DNA from: Sphingopyxis sp. OAS728
GTDB taxonomy: Bacteria > Pseudomonadota > Alphaproteobacteria > Sphingomonadales > Sphingomonadaceae
NCBI RefSeq assembly: GCF_014873485.1
Contig: NZ_JADBDT010000001.1
Location: 124,001 to 188,000, forward strand
Reading direction: 5' to 3'
DNA length: 64,000 bases
Shown: positions 1 to 10,026 of the stretch, in pieces
How positions within the stretch are numbered: the first letter of the stretch is position 1
How the letters are laid out: each line of letters begins with the position of its first letter
The notes under the pieces: model-generated
The model's input: only the letters and a program-made list of their open reading frames with translations
What the model was told of the DNA's origin: nothing
The model's database searches: none
Program-made: the position numbers and the translations under genes

Positions 1-33
1 TATCCCGCATCCTTTTGAAGAGAGGACTCCCCC

Positions 34-390
34 ATGGCGAAATTTTCATTCCTGCTAGCTGTGCCGGTGGCGCTGGCCGGCTTTTCGGTTCCGGCTCTGG
101 CCTCGGCCGAAGACGATGGTGAGCGGCATACCACCGTCGTGCGATATGACGACTTGGACCTGTCGAGCGTCGACGGTCGCGAGCGGTTGAACGCGCGCGT
201 CAAATATGCCGTCCAGAAAGTGTGCGGTACCCGGGTGAACTACCGGCAGGCCCTTCGTGAGCGCGCCGCGGCCACACGCTGCGAGGACAGTGCGATGGCC
301 GACGCCGATGTGAAGCTGGCCGGCCTGTTCAACGGCGAAAGTGCCCGTCTTGCCGATCGCGGCCGGATCGTCGTCGCTGCCGCTCCCTGA
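34..390 (+). CDS. UrcA family secreted protein
   Basis: 118-residue protein with a cleavable signal peptide (about residues 1-25, ending at ALASA). The exported part has the UrcA-family pattern: a V-R-Y-D-D-L-D-L-S strand segment, a G-R-E-R-L helix, then two cysteines (in KVCGT and TRCED) that could form a disulfide. The family is common and usually multi-copy in Sphingomonadales and Caulobacterales, and its function is unknown. The start is supported by a GAGAGGA ribosome site upstream of the ATG. It stands alone and converges with the LytTR regulator gene across a shared hairpin terminator. Confidence 0.85.
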   Translation: MAKFSFLLAVPVALAGFSVPALASAEDDGERHTTVVRYDDLDLSSVDGRERLNARVKYAVQKVCGTRVNYRQALRERAAATRCEDSAMADADVKLAGLFNGESARLADRGRIVVAAAP

Positions 391-417
391 TCAACCCCGC
401 CGTATGTTGATCCCAAT

Positions 418-452
418 AAGGCGGTCATGCCCGGTGGCATGGCCGCCTTTTC
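418..452. terminator. Bidirectional rho-independent terminator
   Basis: Arms AAGGCGG-T-CATGCC (418-431) and GGCATG-G-CCGCCTT (436-449) pair over about 14 bp with one U-G pair and a 4-base loop. A T-run follows on the plus strand, and the A-run before it serves the minus strand. It lies between the convergent urcA-family and LytTR regulator genes and probably ends both transcripts. Confidence 0.85.
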
Positions 453-454
453 GT

Positions 455-1186
455 TCAGGCGTGCATGATCGCCTTTACATCGTGGAGATAGGTGCGGCCG
501 ATGCGGTGCACGCCGCCTTCGCCGAGGTCGACGCTCCATGCGCCGTCGCCATGATGCTTCAACCCGACGATGCCCTCGCGGCGGATCATCTTCGACCGGT
601 GGATACGCATGAACTGGTCGGGGTTCATGCGGGCTTCCAACGATTTGATCGTCTGGTGGATCAGCCAGCTGCGGCCGCCGACATGGAGGCGCATATAGTC
701 GCGTTCGGCCTCGATCAGATCGACCTGGCCCGCATCGATGCGCAGCATCTCGCCGCGGTTCTGCACCCAGAATTCGGTGATCCACTTGCTCTTTTGCGTC
801 GGCGCGCGCTCGGTCGCGCGCCATTCGCGCACGCGCGACAGCGCGCGTGCGAGGCGGTCGGGTGATACCGGCTTGAGCAGATAGTCGACCGCCGCGACAT
901 CGAATGCCGCGACGGCATAGCGGTCGAAGGCGGTGACGAAAACCACCGCGGGCGGATTGTCCAATCCCTCGATTGCGGCTGCAACCTCCAGACCGTTGAG
1001 GTCGGGCATCGCGATGTCGCAAAGCACGAGGTCGGGCGCGAGCGCGTCGACCATGCGCAGCGCCGAAGCGCCGTCGCTGGCGGTACCGACGAGCGATACG
1101 CCGTCCTGCTGGCCGGTCAGAATCTGCAATCGTTCAATGGCGAGCGGTTCGTCGTCGACGATGAGTGTGCGGAGCGTCTGGATCAT
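455..1186 (-). CDS. LytTR-family response regulator
   Basis: 243-residue two-component regulator. An N-terminal receiver domain (about 1-120) has the acidic pair in IVDDEP, the phosphoacceptor Asp57 in LVLCDIAMPD and Lys105 in LLKPV. A C-terminal LytTR DNA-binding domain (about 140-243) includes the FMRIHRSKMI stretch. The frame stays open further upstream, but the start at MIQTLRTLIV is chosen because it fits the receiver fold and its ATG overlaps the last base of the kinase stop codon (TAATG). It is therefore translationally coupled to the kinase gene and is almost certainly its cognate partner. The target genes cannot be read from the sequence; the MATE exporter upstream is a candidate. 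Confidence 0.93.
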   Translation of the reverse strand: MIQTLRTLIVDDEPLAIERLQILTGQQDGVSLVGTASDGASALRMVDALAPDLVLCDIAMPDLNGLEVAAAIEGLDNPPAVVFVTAFDRYAVAAFDVAAVDYLLKPVSPDRLARALSRVREWRATERAPTQKSKWITEFWVQNRGEMLRIDAGQVDLIEAERDYMRLHVGGRSWLIHQTIKSLEARMNPDQFMRIHRSKMIRREGIVGLKHHGDGAWSVDLGEGGVHRIGRTYLHDVKAIMHA

Positions 1187-2358
1187 TAGCAAGCCTCCCG
1201 TGCCAGCGGCAGCCAAAGCGATACGACAAAGCCGCCGCTGTCCGAAGGCCCCCATTCGCACCCGGCGGTCGGACCATAGCGGGTCAACAGGCGTTCGCGG
1301 ACATTGCCGAGGCCGAGGCCGGTCCCCGGCGCAGGCGCGGGCGCCTTCGGATCGATATCATTCTCGATGCGCAATATCAGCAGCCCATATTCGGCGCTGG
1401 CGGTCAGGCGGACCGCGATCTTTCCCTTGCTCGGCGCGACGCCATATTTGATCGCATTTTCGATGATCGGTTGCAGGATCAGCACGGGAACGCAGGCGTT
1501 CTCCAGCTCTTTCGGCATCGAGACCTCGACCTGCAGTCGGTCAGGGAAACGCGTCTGTTCGATGTCGAGATAGAGCCGTTGGAGCGCGATCTCCTCGTCG
1601 AGGCTGACGAGCTGTTCGGGATCGACCGCGAGGCTCGAACGGAGGAAAGACGACAGGTTCATGATCATCGTCTCGGCCTCGCTCTTCGATCCCCTGAGCA
1701 CGAGGGTCGACAGCGAATTGAGCGTGTTGAACAGGAAGTGCGGGTTGACCTGGTAATGGAGCGCACGGAGCTGCGCGGTCTGCGCCTCAATGCGGAAATG
1801 ATTGGCGCGGCGTTCGACCGCGCGCATTTCGTTGGCATAGCCGAAGGCGACATAGAGCGCGGCCCAGACGGCAAAGAAGAAATACCAGCGGATCGAGCTG
1901 TCGAGGATCAGCATCATCTCCCATGCGCCAGGATATTTGCCCTGCATCTCCTCGATCAGCTTGGCGCTGTCGGCGACGGGAAACCAGTAATAGAAGACGA
2001 GCAGATTGACCGTCGCATAGATGATGACAAGCGGTACTGCCGCCCCCATCGCCGCGGCAAGGCGGGCACCGAAGCTTTGCGGCTGGGCGCGCTGGAGCAG
2101 TTGGTACAGGACGAAGGTGCAGAGAATGCCCGCGATCACCACGACCGCCCGGCGCCCCGATGACGTCCATTGTTCGGGCGCGCCGGTCAGCATCGCAAGG
2201 ACCGTGGTGATCAGGAAATAGATCACCCACATGGCGATGATCGAGCCGATCGCGACGCGCGGATTGACCCGCGCGTCCGAAGCGCGCCAATCGGGGTCCG
2301 TCGCCAGCATTTTTGCGCGCTGATCGCGCAGCGCGTCCTTGCGGTTTGTCATGTTCAT
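1186..2358 (-). CDS. LytS/AlgZ-type sensor histidine kinase
   Basis: 390-residue membrane kinase. Four predicted membrane helices lie near residues 35-57, 70-88, 103-125 and 158-173. A His_kinase (PF06580) segment follows, with the phosphoacceptor His207 in QVNPHFLFNTL, then a HATPase_c domain with ILQPIIENAIKYG and the glycine box GTGLGLGNVRERL. Start chosen at MNMTNRKDAL; the in-frame extension upstream lies antisense to the MATE gene and does not look like protein. It has no periplasmic sensor domain, so the membrane helices themselves probably sense. It lies 95 bases after the MATE gene and overlaps the LytTR regulator by one base. Confidence 0.92.
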   Translation of the reverse strand: MNMTNRKDALRDQRAKMLATDPDWRASDARVNPRVAIGSIIAMWVIYFLITTVLAMLTGAPEQWTSSGRRAVVVIAGILCTFVLYQLLQRAQPQSFGARLAAAMGAAVPLVIIYATVNLLVFYYWFPVADSAKLIEEMQGKYPGAWEMMLILDSSIRWYFFFAVWAALYVAFGYANEMRAVERRANHFRIEAQTAQLRALHYQVNPHFLFNTLNSLSTLVLRGSKSEAETMIMNLSSFLRSSLAVDPEQLVSLDEEIALQRLYLDIEQTRFPDRLQVEVSMPKELENACVPVLILQPIIENAIKYGVAPSKGKIAVRLTASAEYGLLILRIENDIDPKAPAPAPGTGLGLGNVRERLLTRYGPTAGCEWGPSDSGGFVVSLWLPLAREAC

Positions 2359-2453
2359 TGACGATGCTTTAGCGGCAAATGGCGGTCGATGGCTAGCGGG
2401 CGCCGGGCCGCCAGTCGAAGCTGTGCGCGCCTTGGTCGAAAGCGGAGCGCGCC

Positions 2454-3914
2454 TCAGCTTGTCGGTTGCGGCAGTGTCCGGCGCCAGTTTCCGCGTTGGT
2501 AGATCGCCCACGCCATCGCCAGCGAGGCGAGCGACGAGAGCGGGAAGCTCCACCAGAGAATATCGCTGCCGACCGACGGATAGCCGAAATAATAGATGCC
2601 GAGACGGATCGGGAACATCGACAGGAACAGGATGACGAGGGGCGGGACGACCGAGCCGTTGGCGCGGAGCGTGCTGATCAGCACGATCGTCGTGCCGAAG
2701 GGCAAGAAGGTCCAGGTCGCGATCAACTGGATATTGCGCGCGACGTCGATCGCCTGGCTTTCGCTGCCCAAGAAAAGCGCAAGCGCGGCGCGGTCGAACG
2801 CGAGGAGGAGGGCGATGAGCACGCCGGTCATCGCGAGGTTGATCGCGATGCCGCTGTTCGTCACCGACGAAACGCGGTCCCAACGCCCGGCACCGATATT
2901 CTGCGCCGCCATCGAGCTGACCGCGGCGCCGACCGCAAGCGCGGGCATCTGGATGTAATTCCACAGCTGCAGCGTCGCGCCATAGGCCGCGGCGGTGACG
3001 AGCCCCTCGCGGTTGACGAGCCCGACCATCACGAGACCGGCGCCCGAGATCACCAGCATCTGTGCGCCCATTGGCAGGCCGCGGCCGATGATGAAGCGCA
3101 GCTCGCTCCATTTGGGATAAAGATAGGACAATTCGTGACCGCGGAGGCGGAGGACGTGGTTTTTCGCGTAAAACCAGCCGATCATACCCGCGAGACTGAT
3201 TGTACCCGCGAGCGCGGTGGCGAGCGCGCTGCCGGCGATGCCGAGGCGCGGGAAGGGGCCGAGGCCAAGGATCAGCACGGGGTTGAAGGCGATGTCGAGG
3301 ACGACCGCGAGGATCATGAAGCGGAGCGGTGTCACGGCGTCGCCGGCGCCGCGCGAGGCCATCATCAACGTCACGCTGAGCATGGAGGCAGGGACGGCGA
3401 GGAAGGTGACGCGGAGATAATCGTGCGCCATCGCAAAGGCTTCGGGCGGGGTTTCGAGCCAGCGCAATATGCGATCCGACGCGAACCAGCCGACGATCGC
3501 GATGACGACCGAGAAGATGAGCGCGAGGCCGATTACGCCGCCAGTCGCACGACGAGCGGCGTCGATATCGCCGCGGCCCATAGACTGGCCGATCAATACC
3601 GTCGCCGCCATGCCGAAGCCGAAAAAGGCACCGAACATCAGGAACATGATGATGTTCGCATTGGCGGTCGCGGCGAGCGCGCTTTCGCCGAGGAATTGCC
3701 CGACCCAGATCGAATTCACCGAGCCCGACAGCGTCTGGAGGACGTTCGACGCGAGCGTCGGCAGCGCAAAGAGGATGAGCGTCTTGGTGATCGGCCCGTG
3801 GGTCAGATCCATCCGCCCGCTGCCGCGCGCTGTCTGGCGGGGCGGAACCGGGCTTGCGGCCGGATCCGCCGCCGCCGCAACGGGCGTCGGCGTGACGGGG
3901 ATTTCTTCGCTCAC
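2454..3914 (-). CDS. MATE family efflux transporter
   Basis: 486-residue MATE-type multidrug/cation antiporter with about 12 membrane helices, starting at [19 protein letters not shown] and showing the repeated MatE pattern (for example [17 protein letters not shown]). The N-terminal ~35 residues are a low-complexity Ala/Pro cytoplasmic extension. The start is GTG, chosen because it forms a GTGA overlap with the valS stop codon, implying translational coupling to valS. An internal Met at about residue 35 is the alternative. The exported substrate cannot be assigned. Confidence 0.92.
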   Translation of the reverse strand: MSEEIPVTPTPVAAAADPAASPVPPRQTARGSGRMDLTHGPITKTLILFALPTLASNVLQTLSGSVNSIWVGQFLGESALAATANANIIMFLMFGAFFGFGMAATVLIGQSMGRGDIDAARRATGGVIGLALIFSVVIAIVGWFASDRILRWLETPPEAFAMAHDYLRVTFLAVPASMLSVTLMMASRGAGDAVTPLRFMILAVVLDIAFNPVLILGLGPFPRLGIAGSALATALAGTISLAGMIGWFYAKNHVLRLRGHELSYLYPKWSELRFIIGRGLPMGAQMLVISGAGLVMVGLVNREGLVTAAAYGATLQLWNYIQMPALAVGAAVSSMAAQNIGAGRWDRVSSVTNSGIAINLAMTGVLIALLLAFDRAALALFLGSESQAIDVARNIQLIATWTFLPFGTTIVLISTLRANGSVVPPLVILFLSMFPIRLGIYYFGYPSVGSDILWWSFPLSSLASLAMAWAIYQRGNWRRTLPQPTS

Positions 3915-6664
3915 CCCAGCCGCGCCAGCGCGGCAGTCAGGCGGTCGGCTTCAGCTTCCTTGGCGGCATGATCGGCGCGCGCCTTTTCGACCGCTTCGGG
4001 CTTCGCGCGTTCGACGAACGAAGGGTTGTTCAGGCGGCCGGCGAGACCGTCGCGTTCCTTCGCGGCGGCGGCAAGCGCCTTGGTCAGGCGGTCGCGCTCG
4101 GCGGCGATGTCAATCACCCCTTCGAGCGGGACGGTGATCGTCTCACCCTCGACGACGAGTTGCGCCGAGGCGCCGGCAGGCGCGGGGTCGAAGCTTACGG
4201 CTTCGAGGCGCGCGAGGCGATCGAGCTGCGCAGCGAGCTTCTCGGTACGGCTTTTCAGCGAGGCCGGGAAATGCGCGGTCAGGCGCGCGCCCGGCGGCAG
4301 GCCGAGTTCGGCCTTGGCGGTGCGCAGTTCGCTGACGAGCCTGATCAGCCAGTCGATGTCGGCGCTGGCTTCGGCGTCGTTCGTCGCGGCGGGCGCTGGC
4401 CATTTCGCGGTGATCAGCGGATAGTCGGCGCGGTCGCCGAGCCCCGTCCACAGCTCTTCGGTGATGAAGGGCATGAAGGGGTGGAGCATCACGAGGATCT
4501 GGTCGAGCACCCAGCCGGCGACGGCCTTTGTTTCGTCGTCGATCGCGCCCTTGATCAGTTCGAGATACCAGTCGCAGAAGCTGTTCCACGCAAAGCTGTA
4601 GATCGCGTTGGCGGCGTCGTCGAAGCGATAGGCGGCGAAGGCCTTGTCCATCGTCGCGACGGTCGCGGCGACTTCGCCGATGATCCAGCGGTTGACCGGC
4701 AGCGTCGCCGCGGGGGCTTCGAAGCTGGTCGAGGCCGAAATGCCATTGGCTTCGCAGAAACGCGCGGCGTTCCAGAGCTTGGTCGCGAAGTTGCGATATC
4801 CCGCGAGGCGCGCGTCATCCATCTTGATGTCGCGGCCCTGGCTTTCCATCGCCGACATGAAGAAGCGGAGCGCGTCGGCGCCATATTGGTCGATCAGGCC
4901 GAGCGGATCGACGACATTGCCCTTTGACTTCGACATCTTCGCGCCGTCGGGCGCGCGGACGAGGCCGTGGAGATAGAGCGTCTTCCAAGGCACATCGCCC
5001 ATGAACTCCATGCCCTGCATCGCCATGCGCGCATCCCAGAAGAAGAGGATGTCGAAGCCCGAGATGAGCACGTCGTTGGGGTAATGGCGCTTCAGGAGTT
5101 CGGTATTCTCGGGCCAGCCGAGTGTTGCGAAGGGCCAGAGCGCGGAGGAGAACCAGGTGTCGAGGACGTCCTCGTCGCGCGTCAGGGCGACGCCCGCGCC
5201 GGCCTCGGCCTGCGCTTCCGCTTCGGTTTCGGCGACGAAGATGCGGCCGTCCTCGGCGTACCACGCCGGGATCCGGTGACCCCACCAGAGCTGGCGCGAG
5301 ACGCACCACGGCTGGATATTCTCCATCCAGTTGAAGAAAGTCTTTTCCCACGTCTTGGGGACGATGTTGATGCGGCCGTCGCGGACCGCGGCCATCGGCG
5401 GCTGTGCGAGCGTCTTGGCGTCGACATACCATTGGTCGGTGAGCATCGGTTCGATCACCACGCCGCCGCGGTCGCCGAACGGCTGCATGATCAGCTTGTC
5501 CTCGACCTTGACCATCAGCCCTTCGGCATCGATGTCGGCGACGACGCGTTTGCGCGCTTCGTAGCGATCGAGCCCGCGATATTCCTCGGGAACGAGATTG
5601 AGCGCGTCAATTTCGGCCGGGGTCGCGGTCGCGCCCTTGGCAATCTCGACCGCGCGCGCGGCGGCTTCGGCATAGGGCGCCCCGTCGGCGCGCATCGCGG
5701 CGACCTCGTCCATCAGGCGGTACATCGGAATGTTGTTCCGCTGCGCGACGCCATAGTCGTTCTCGTCGTGCGCGCCGGTGATCTTCACCGCGCCCGACCC
5801 GAAATGCGGATCGGGATATTCGTCGGTGATGATCGGGATCAGGCGGCGATGTTCCTTCGGCCCGACGGGGATCTCGCAATATTTGCCGACGATCGGACGA
5901 TAGCGCTCGTCGTCAGGGTGAACGGCGACCGCGCCGTCGCCGAGCATCGTTTCGGGGCGCGTCGTCGCGATCGAGATATAGTCGCGCTCTTCCTCCAGCA
6001 CGACGTGGCCGTCGGCGTCGCGTTCGACATAGGTGTAGGTCTCGCCGCCCGCGAGCGGATATTTGAAGTGCCACATATGGCCCGGCACCTCGTGCGATTC
6101 GACCTCGAGGTCCGAAATCGCGGTCTTGAGCGCGGGATCCCAGTTCACGAGGCGCTTGTCGCGGTAGATCAGGCCTTTTTTGTGGAGGTCGACGAACACC
6201 TTGACCACGGCCTCGGTAAAATGCGGGTCCATCGTGAACTGCTCGCGCGACCAGTCCATCGAGCAGCCGAGGCGGCGAAGCTGGCCGGTGATCTGGCCGC
6301 CGCTTTCGGTTTTCCATTCCCAGACCTTGTCGACGAATTCTTCGCGCGTGAAATCGGTGCGCTTTTGCTGGCGTTCGTTGAGCTGGCGCTCGACGACCAT
6401 CTGCGTCGCGATGCCGGCATGGTCCATGCCGACGACCCACAGCGCATCCTTGCCGCGCAGGCGTTCGTAGCGGACGAGAACGTCCTGCAACGTGTTGTCG
6501 AGCGCATGGCCGATATGGAGCGCGCCGGTGACGTTGGGCGGCGGATTGACGATCGTGAAGGGTGTCGCGTCGGGACGCGCGGGACGGAAGAGTCCACGGC
6601 TTTCCCATTCATGGGCCCATTTCGCCTCGATAGCGGCGGGATCGAACGTTTTTTCCATCGGCAT
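3911..6664 (-). CDS. valS: Valyl-tRNA synthetase
   Basis: 917-residue class I aminoacyl-tRNA synthetase that charges tRNA-Val in the cytoplasm. Visible are the HIGH signature (residues 50-53, in [12 protein letters not shown]), the long editing (CP1) domain that clears Thr-tRNA-Val, the KMSKS loop (about residue 575, [14 protein letters not shown]), the helical anticodon-binding domain and the C-terminal coiled-coil arm typical of ValRS (about 855-917). Length is normal for alphaproteobacteria. The start could be Met1 or Met3. The first gene of a minus-strand run, it overlaps the MATE gene by four bases. No T-box-like leader is seen. Confidence 0.98.
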   Translation of the reverse strand: MPMEKTFDPAAIEAKWAHEWESRGLFRPARPDATPFTIVNPPPNVTGALHIGHALDNTLQDVLVRYERLRGKDALWVVGMDHAGIATQMVVERQLNERQQKRTDFTREEFVDKVWEWKTESGGQITGQLRRLGCSMDWSREQFTMDPHFTEAVVKVFVDLHKKGLIYRDKRLVNWDPALKTAISDLEVESHEVPGHMWHFKYPLAGGETYTYVERDADGHVVLEEERDYISIATTRPETMLGDGAVAVHPDDERYRPIVGKYCEIPVGPKEHRRLIPIITDEYPDPHFGSGAVKITGAHDENDYGVAQRNNIPMYRLMDEVAAMRADGAPYAEAAARAVEIAKGATATPAEIDALNLVPEEYRGLDRYEARKRVVADIDAEGLMVKVEDKLIMQPFGDRGGVVIEPMLTDQWYVDAKTLAQPPMAAVRDGRINIVPKTWEKTFFNWMENIQPWCVSRQLWWGHRIPAWYAEDGRIFVAETEAEAQAEAGAGVALTRDEDVLDTWFSSALWPFATLGWPENTELLKRHYPNDVLISGFDILFFWDARMAMQGMEFMGDVPWKTLYLHGLVRAPDGAKMSKSKGNVVDPLGLIDQYGADALRFFMSAMESQGRDIKMDDARLAGYRNFATKLWNAARFCEANGISASTSFEAPAATLPVNRWIIGEVAATVATMDKAFAAYRFDDAANAIYSFAWNSFCDWYLELIKGAIDDETKAVAGWVLDQILVMLHPFMPFITEELWTGLGDRADYPLITAKWPAPAATNDAEASADIDWLIRLVSELRTAKAELGLPPGARLTAHFPASLKSRTEKLAAQLDRLARLEAVSFDPAPAGASAQLVVEGETITVPLEGVIDIAAERDRLTKALAAAAKERDGLAGRLNNPSFVERAKPEAVEKARADHAAKEAEADRLTAALARLG

Positions 6665-6749
6665 AGCCGGGCGCCTTTGCCAGCCGGGGTGCGGACTGGC
6701 AAGCTGGATCGGCAGGGATTAGAGTATCGCCGACTGCAGGAGCGAGGTC

Positions 6750-7097
6750 ATGGACGATGCGATGCGCAGCGGAGTCATTCGCTTGGCCGAATATGCGGCG
6801 CAGGTGCCGACGCCCGAGGGTGAACGATCGGTCCTCGCGCTGAAACGCGGGACGCTCGACGTCCGCCTGTCGGTTCCCGTCCCGCCGAACCGCCAGACGC
6901 CGCACGAACAGGACGAGCTGTACGCGGTTATCCGCGGAAAAGGCGTACTGATCCACGGCGACGAGCGCACGCCGTTCGCTGCGGGCGACCTGCTGTTCGT
7001 CGCCGCCGGGGTCGAGCATCATTATGCCGATTTCAGCGACGATCTGGCACTGTGGCGGATATTCTATGGCAAGGCGGGCGGCGAGGTCGCGATATGA
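6750..7097 (+). CDS. Cupin domain protein
   Basis: 115-residue single-domain cupin. Motif 1 is seen around PHEQDELYAVIRGKG and motif 2 around GDLLFVAAGVEHHYADF, giving His/Glu metal ligands for a small beta-barrel. Function is open: the family includes dioxygenases, isomerases and ligand-binding proteins. It is divergent from valS across 85 bases and convergent with the S9 peptidase. Its stop lies inside a GC-rich hairpin shared with the peptidase gene. Confidence 0.85.
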   Translation: MDDAMRSGVIRLAEYAAQVPTPEGERSVLALKRGTLDVRLSVPVPPNRQTPHEQDELYAVIRGKGVLIHGDERTPFAAGDLLFVAAGVEHHYADFSDDLALWRIFYGKAGGEVAI

Positions 7098-7110
7098 CCT
7101 GCCGCCCGCC
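7073..7110. terminator. GC-rich hairpin between convergent genes
   Basis: GGCGGGCGGC (7073-7082) pairs with GCCGCCCGCC (7101-7110), extended by AGGT/ACCT inside, around the cupin stop codon. It is a probable transcription barrier for both the cupin and S9 peptidase genes, although only a short T-run follows on either side. Confidence 0.5.
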
Positions 7111-7115
7111 AAGGC

Positions 7116-9185
7116 TTATTTCTTGAGGTAGCTGCCGAGCCAGTTGAACACCGTCTGGTGCCACTGAACGCTGTTCGCGCCCTTCAGCACCCAGTGGTTC
7201 TCGTCGGGGAAGACGAGCAGCTGCGACGGTATGTTCCGGCGCTGGAGCGCGGTGAAGGCAGCGAGGCCCTGCGTATAGGGAATGCGGAAGTCCTTCTCGC
7301 TGGTGATGACCAGCATCGGCGTCTTCCACTTGGTCACATGATTGACCGGATTCCATTTTTCATATTCTTCGGGAACCTGGAAATAGGGGCCGCCATGCTC
7401 CCATTCGTCGAACCATAGCTCCTCGGTCTCATACGCCATCGCGCGCGCGTCGAAGACGCCGTCGTGCTGGACGAGGCATTTGAAGCCGTCGGTCCACTGG
7501 CCAGCGATCCAGTTCATCATATAGCCGCCATAGGATGCACCGAGTGCGCAGGCGTTGGCGATGTCGAGCTGCGCATCCTGCTTGCCCGCAGCGGCGAGGC
7601 CGAGGCGGAGGTCTTCGAGCGGCTTGCCGCCCCAATCCTTGTTGATGCTGTCGGTGAAGGCCTGACCATAGCCGGTCGAGCCGTGGAAATCGATGCTGAC
7701 GACGCCATAACCCTGCTGCGCGAACAGGCGCGGGTTCCAGCGCGTCGACCAGCCGTTGCCAAAGCTGCCCTGTGGGCCGCCATGGACGATGAAGGCGACC
7801 GGCAGCTTGCCGGTGCTGTTTGCGGGTTTCAGAATGATGCCCCACACTTTGTCGCCGTTGGCGCCGGCAAACTGCATGCGGTCGAACTTGACCGGATCGA
7901 ATTCGGCGAGCGTCGCGGCGTTCACGGCCGTGACCTGCTTCACCTTGCCCTTCGCGTCGCGAGTGTAGAGGTCCGTGGGCGCGAGCGCGGTGTTGCGCGT
8001 GTAGAGAAGCGCGCCGCCCGGCAACACCGTGACGTCGCCGATCGTGCCGTCGAAGGCGTCGGCCGAGGCCTTGAGCTTTTCCACCTTGCCGGTCGCGGCG
8101 TCGACCTTGAACACCGGATGGTCGAGCACGTCCTGCGCGGTGACGAACAGCGACTTGCCGTCCGCCGCCCAGGCGATCGACGCGACCGAGCGATCCCATG
8201 CATCGGTCAGCTTCTTCGTCTCGCCGCTCTCGAGGTTGCGCAGCATCAGCACCTGCCGGTCGGCTTCATAGCTCGGCCGCGCCATCGCGGCATAGGCGAG
8301 CCATTTGCCGTCGGGCGAGGGGGTGGGGAGGGTGTCGGTCGCCTGATTGTCCTGTGTCAGGTTGACCGGCATCATCCGGCTGTCGACCAGCCAGCGATAG
8401 ATATCGAGGTTGGTCGAGGTCGGCTCGTTGCGATCGGCCTTGCGCAGCGTGAAAAAGACGGTGCGGCTGTCGGCGCCCCATGCGAGTTCCTCGCCGCCGC
8501 CGAACGGCTTCGACGGGCTGTCGCCGATCAGGCCCGCGTCGACCGGACGTGCGACGCTAGCCTTGCCACCGTCGAGGTTGAAGACGAAGGGGCGGCTGTA
8601 GGTGCCGGGGGTCTCCCACGCATCCCAGTGGCGGACGAATCCGGCGCCATCCTTGTAGAGACGGCCGCTGCCGGGTCCGACAAGCGCGCCCTTGTCCTTG
8701 GCGTCGCAGCCGAAGTCGGTGCATTCATTCGGGATGTCGCCCCATGCCAGCAGCTTTTTGCCGTCGGGGGAAATCTTGAAGCCCGCGACGTCGGCCGGAG
8801 TGTCGGTGACTTGGGTCGCGGCACCGCCCGTGCTCAGCTCGATGCGCCACAGCTGATCCTTGCCCGATGCATTCGAGAGAAAATAGAGGCTGCCGTCGGG
8901 CGCAAAGGCGGGCGATGTCTCATTCTTGCCCGCGGTGTCGGCGATCTGGACGGGCTTTGCGTCCTTTGCATTGCGATCGACGAGCCAGAGGCCGGTCGAG
9001 CGCCTGTACGTGCCGGTTTCGGTGTCGGTCTGCTGGAAGACGACCCAGCGCCCGTCGGGCGACGCGGTCGGCGCGGCGACGCGCTTCAGCGTCGCAAGGT
9101 CGACCTCGGTCATCGGGCGGGCGAAAGCGGGGGTGGAAAGGGCGGCGGCAAGCGCGATCGCGCTGCAAAGGATCTGGTTTCGCAT
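7116..9185 (-). CDS. Secreted S9 family peptidase (prolyl oligopeptidase-like)
   Basis: 689 residues. A signal peptide (about 1-22, ending PAFA) is followed by a WD40/TolB-like beta-propeller (about 30-420) with repeated SPDG motifs, then an alpha/beta-hydrolase peptidase domain. The catalytic triad is visible: Ser near 550 (GASYGGYMMNW), Asp near 630 (SEKDFRIPY) and His near 661 (DENHWV). This arrangement fits acylaminoacyl-peptidase or dipeptidyl-peptidase-like enzymes in the periplasm that trim short peptides. Cys residues in NECTDFGCDAKD suggest a disulfide in the propeller. It is a single gene, divergent from the HPP gene. Confidence 0.93.
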   Translation of the reverse strand: MRNQILCSAIALAAALSTPAFARPMTEVDLATLKRVAAPTASPDGRWVVFQQTDTETGTYRRSTGLWLVDRNAKDAKPVQIADTAGKNETSPAFAPDGSLYFLSNASGKDQLWRIELSTGGAATQVTDTPADVAGFKISPDGKKLLAWGDIPNECTDFGCDAKDKGALVGPGSGRLYKDGAGFVRHWDAWETPGTYSRPFVFNLDGGKASVARPVDAGLIGDSPSKPFGGGEELAWGADSRTVFFTLRKADRNEPTSTNLDIYRWLVDSRMMPVNLTQDNQATDTLPTPSPDGKWLAYAAMARPSYEADRQVLMLRNLESGETKKLTDAWDRSVASIAWAADGKSLFVTAQDVLDHPVFKVDAATGKVEKLKASADAFDGTIGDVTVLPGGALLYTRNTALAPTDLYTRDAKGKVKQVTAVNAATLAEFDPVKFDRMQFAGANGDKVWGIILKPANSTGKLPVAFIVHGGPQGSFGNGWSTRWNPRLFAQQGYGVVSIDFHGSTGYGQAFTDSINKDWGGKPLEDLRLGLAAAGKQDAQLDIANACALGASYGGYMMNWIAGQWTDGFKCLVQHDGVFDARAMAYETEELWFDEWEHGGPYFQVPEEYEKWNPVNHVTKWKTPMLVITSEKDFRIPYTQGLAAFTALQRRNIPSQLLVFPDENHWVLKGANSVQWHQTVFNWLGSYLKK

Positions 9186-9324
9186 GAAAGCGGTTTAGCG
9201 ACGCGCGCTGCACGTTCAAGCACGAAGGCGCGCCAAATCGCGCTTCGCCGACGCCAACTAAATTTCGCTGGCGGGCCAAAAGGAAAAGCGCCATCGGGCC
9301 GGTCGAGGAACGAGAAGGAAACCG

Positions 9325-10026
9325 ATGGTTCGCGCCATATTGAACACAGGCCGCATCTTCGTGCCGCTGTTGGCGGGTGCGAGTCTGCGCGACCGCGTGA
9401 TCGCCAGCGTCGGCGCGCTGATCGGGATCGGCTTCGTCGGGCTGACCTGCACCGCGCTGTTCCCCTCGACAATGCCATGGATCGTCGCGCCGATGGGAGC
9501 ATCGGCGGTGCTGCTGTTCGCGGTGCCAGCAAGCCCGCTCGCGCAGCCCTGGTCGATCGCCGGCGGCAATGTGATTTCGGCGATCGTCGGCGCGATCGTT
9601 GCGTGGATATTCCCCGATCCGGCGATTGCCGCGGCGGTCGCGGTTTCGCTCGCGATCATGACGATGTCGCTCTTGCGCTGCCTGCATCCGCCCGGCGGCG
9701 CCGCGGCGCTGAGTGCCGTGCTCGGAGGCTATGCGCTGTTCTCGGCGCATGTGGCCGATTTCCTGATCGTCGTTCTCGTCAATTCGCTGCTGATGGTGGC
9801 GATCGGATGGATGTTCCACCGCTTCTCGGGACATAGCTATCCGCACCGCGCCAAGCCCGTCGAAGGCAAGGCCTTGCCGCCTGCACCCGCGTCCGGCTTG
9901 CTGATGGGCGATATCGACCAAGCGCTCGACGACTTGGGCGAGACGTTCGACATCAGCCGTGATGATCTTGCTCTGCTGCTCGAACGGGCGGAACTGCACG
10001 CTGCGGAGCGCAGCGGCAAGCCTTAG
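9325..10026 (+). CDS. HPP family integral membrane protein
   Basis: 233 residues. Four to five membrane helices (about 20-160) carry the family-defining HPP signature in LRCLHPPGGAAAL, and a soluble C-terminal tail of about 70 residues ends in the helix DLALLLERAELHA. HPP proteins have been linked to nitrite transport in some organisms, but the substrate here is unproven. AAGGA lies six bases before the ATG. The stop codon interlocks with that of the convergent amidohydrolase gene (TTAG, 10023-10026), so the two 3' ends overlap by four bases. Confidence 0.87.
   Translation: MVRAILNTGRIFVPLLAGASLRDRVIASVGALIGIGFVGLTCTALFPSTMPWIVAPMGASAVLLFAVPASPLAQPWSIAGGNVISAIVGAIVAWIFPDPAIAAAVAVSLAIMTMSLLRCLHPPGGAAALSAVLGGYALFSAHVADFLIVVLVNSLLMVAIGWMFHRFSGHSYPHRAKPVEGKALPPAPASGLLMGDIDQALDDLGETFDISRDDLALLLERAELHAAERSGKP

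Noticed and set aside
2466..3971. 501-codon frame antisense to the MATE gene
   Set aside because: Highly charged low-complexity translation caused by the complement of a hydrophobic gene.
7464..9836. 790-codon frame antisense to the S9 peptidase and running into the HPP gene
   Set aside because: Shadow of two well-supported genes; no domain or ribosome site.
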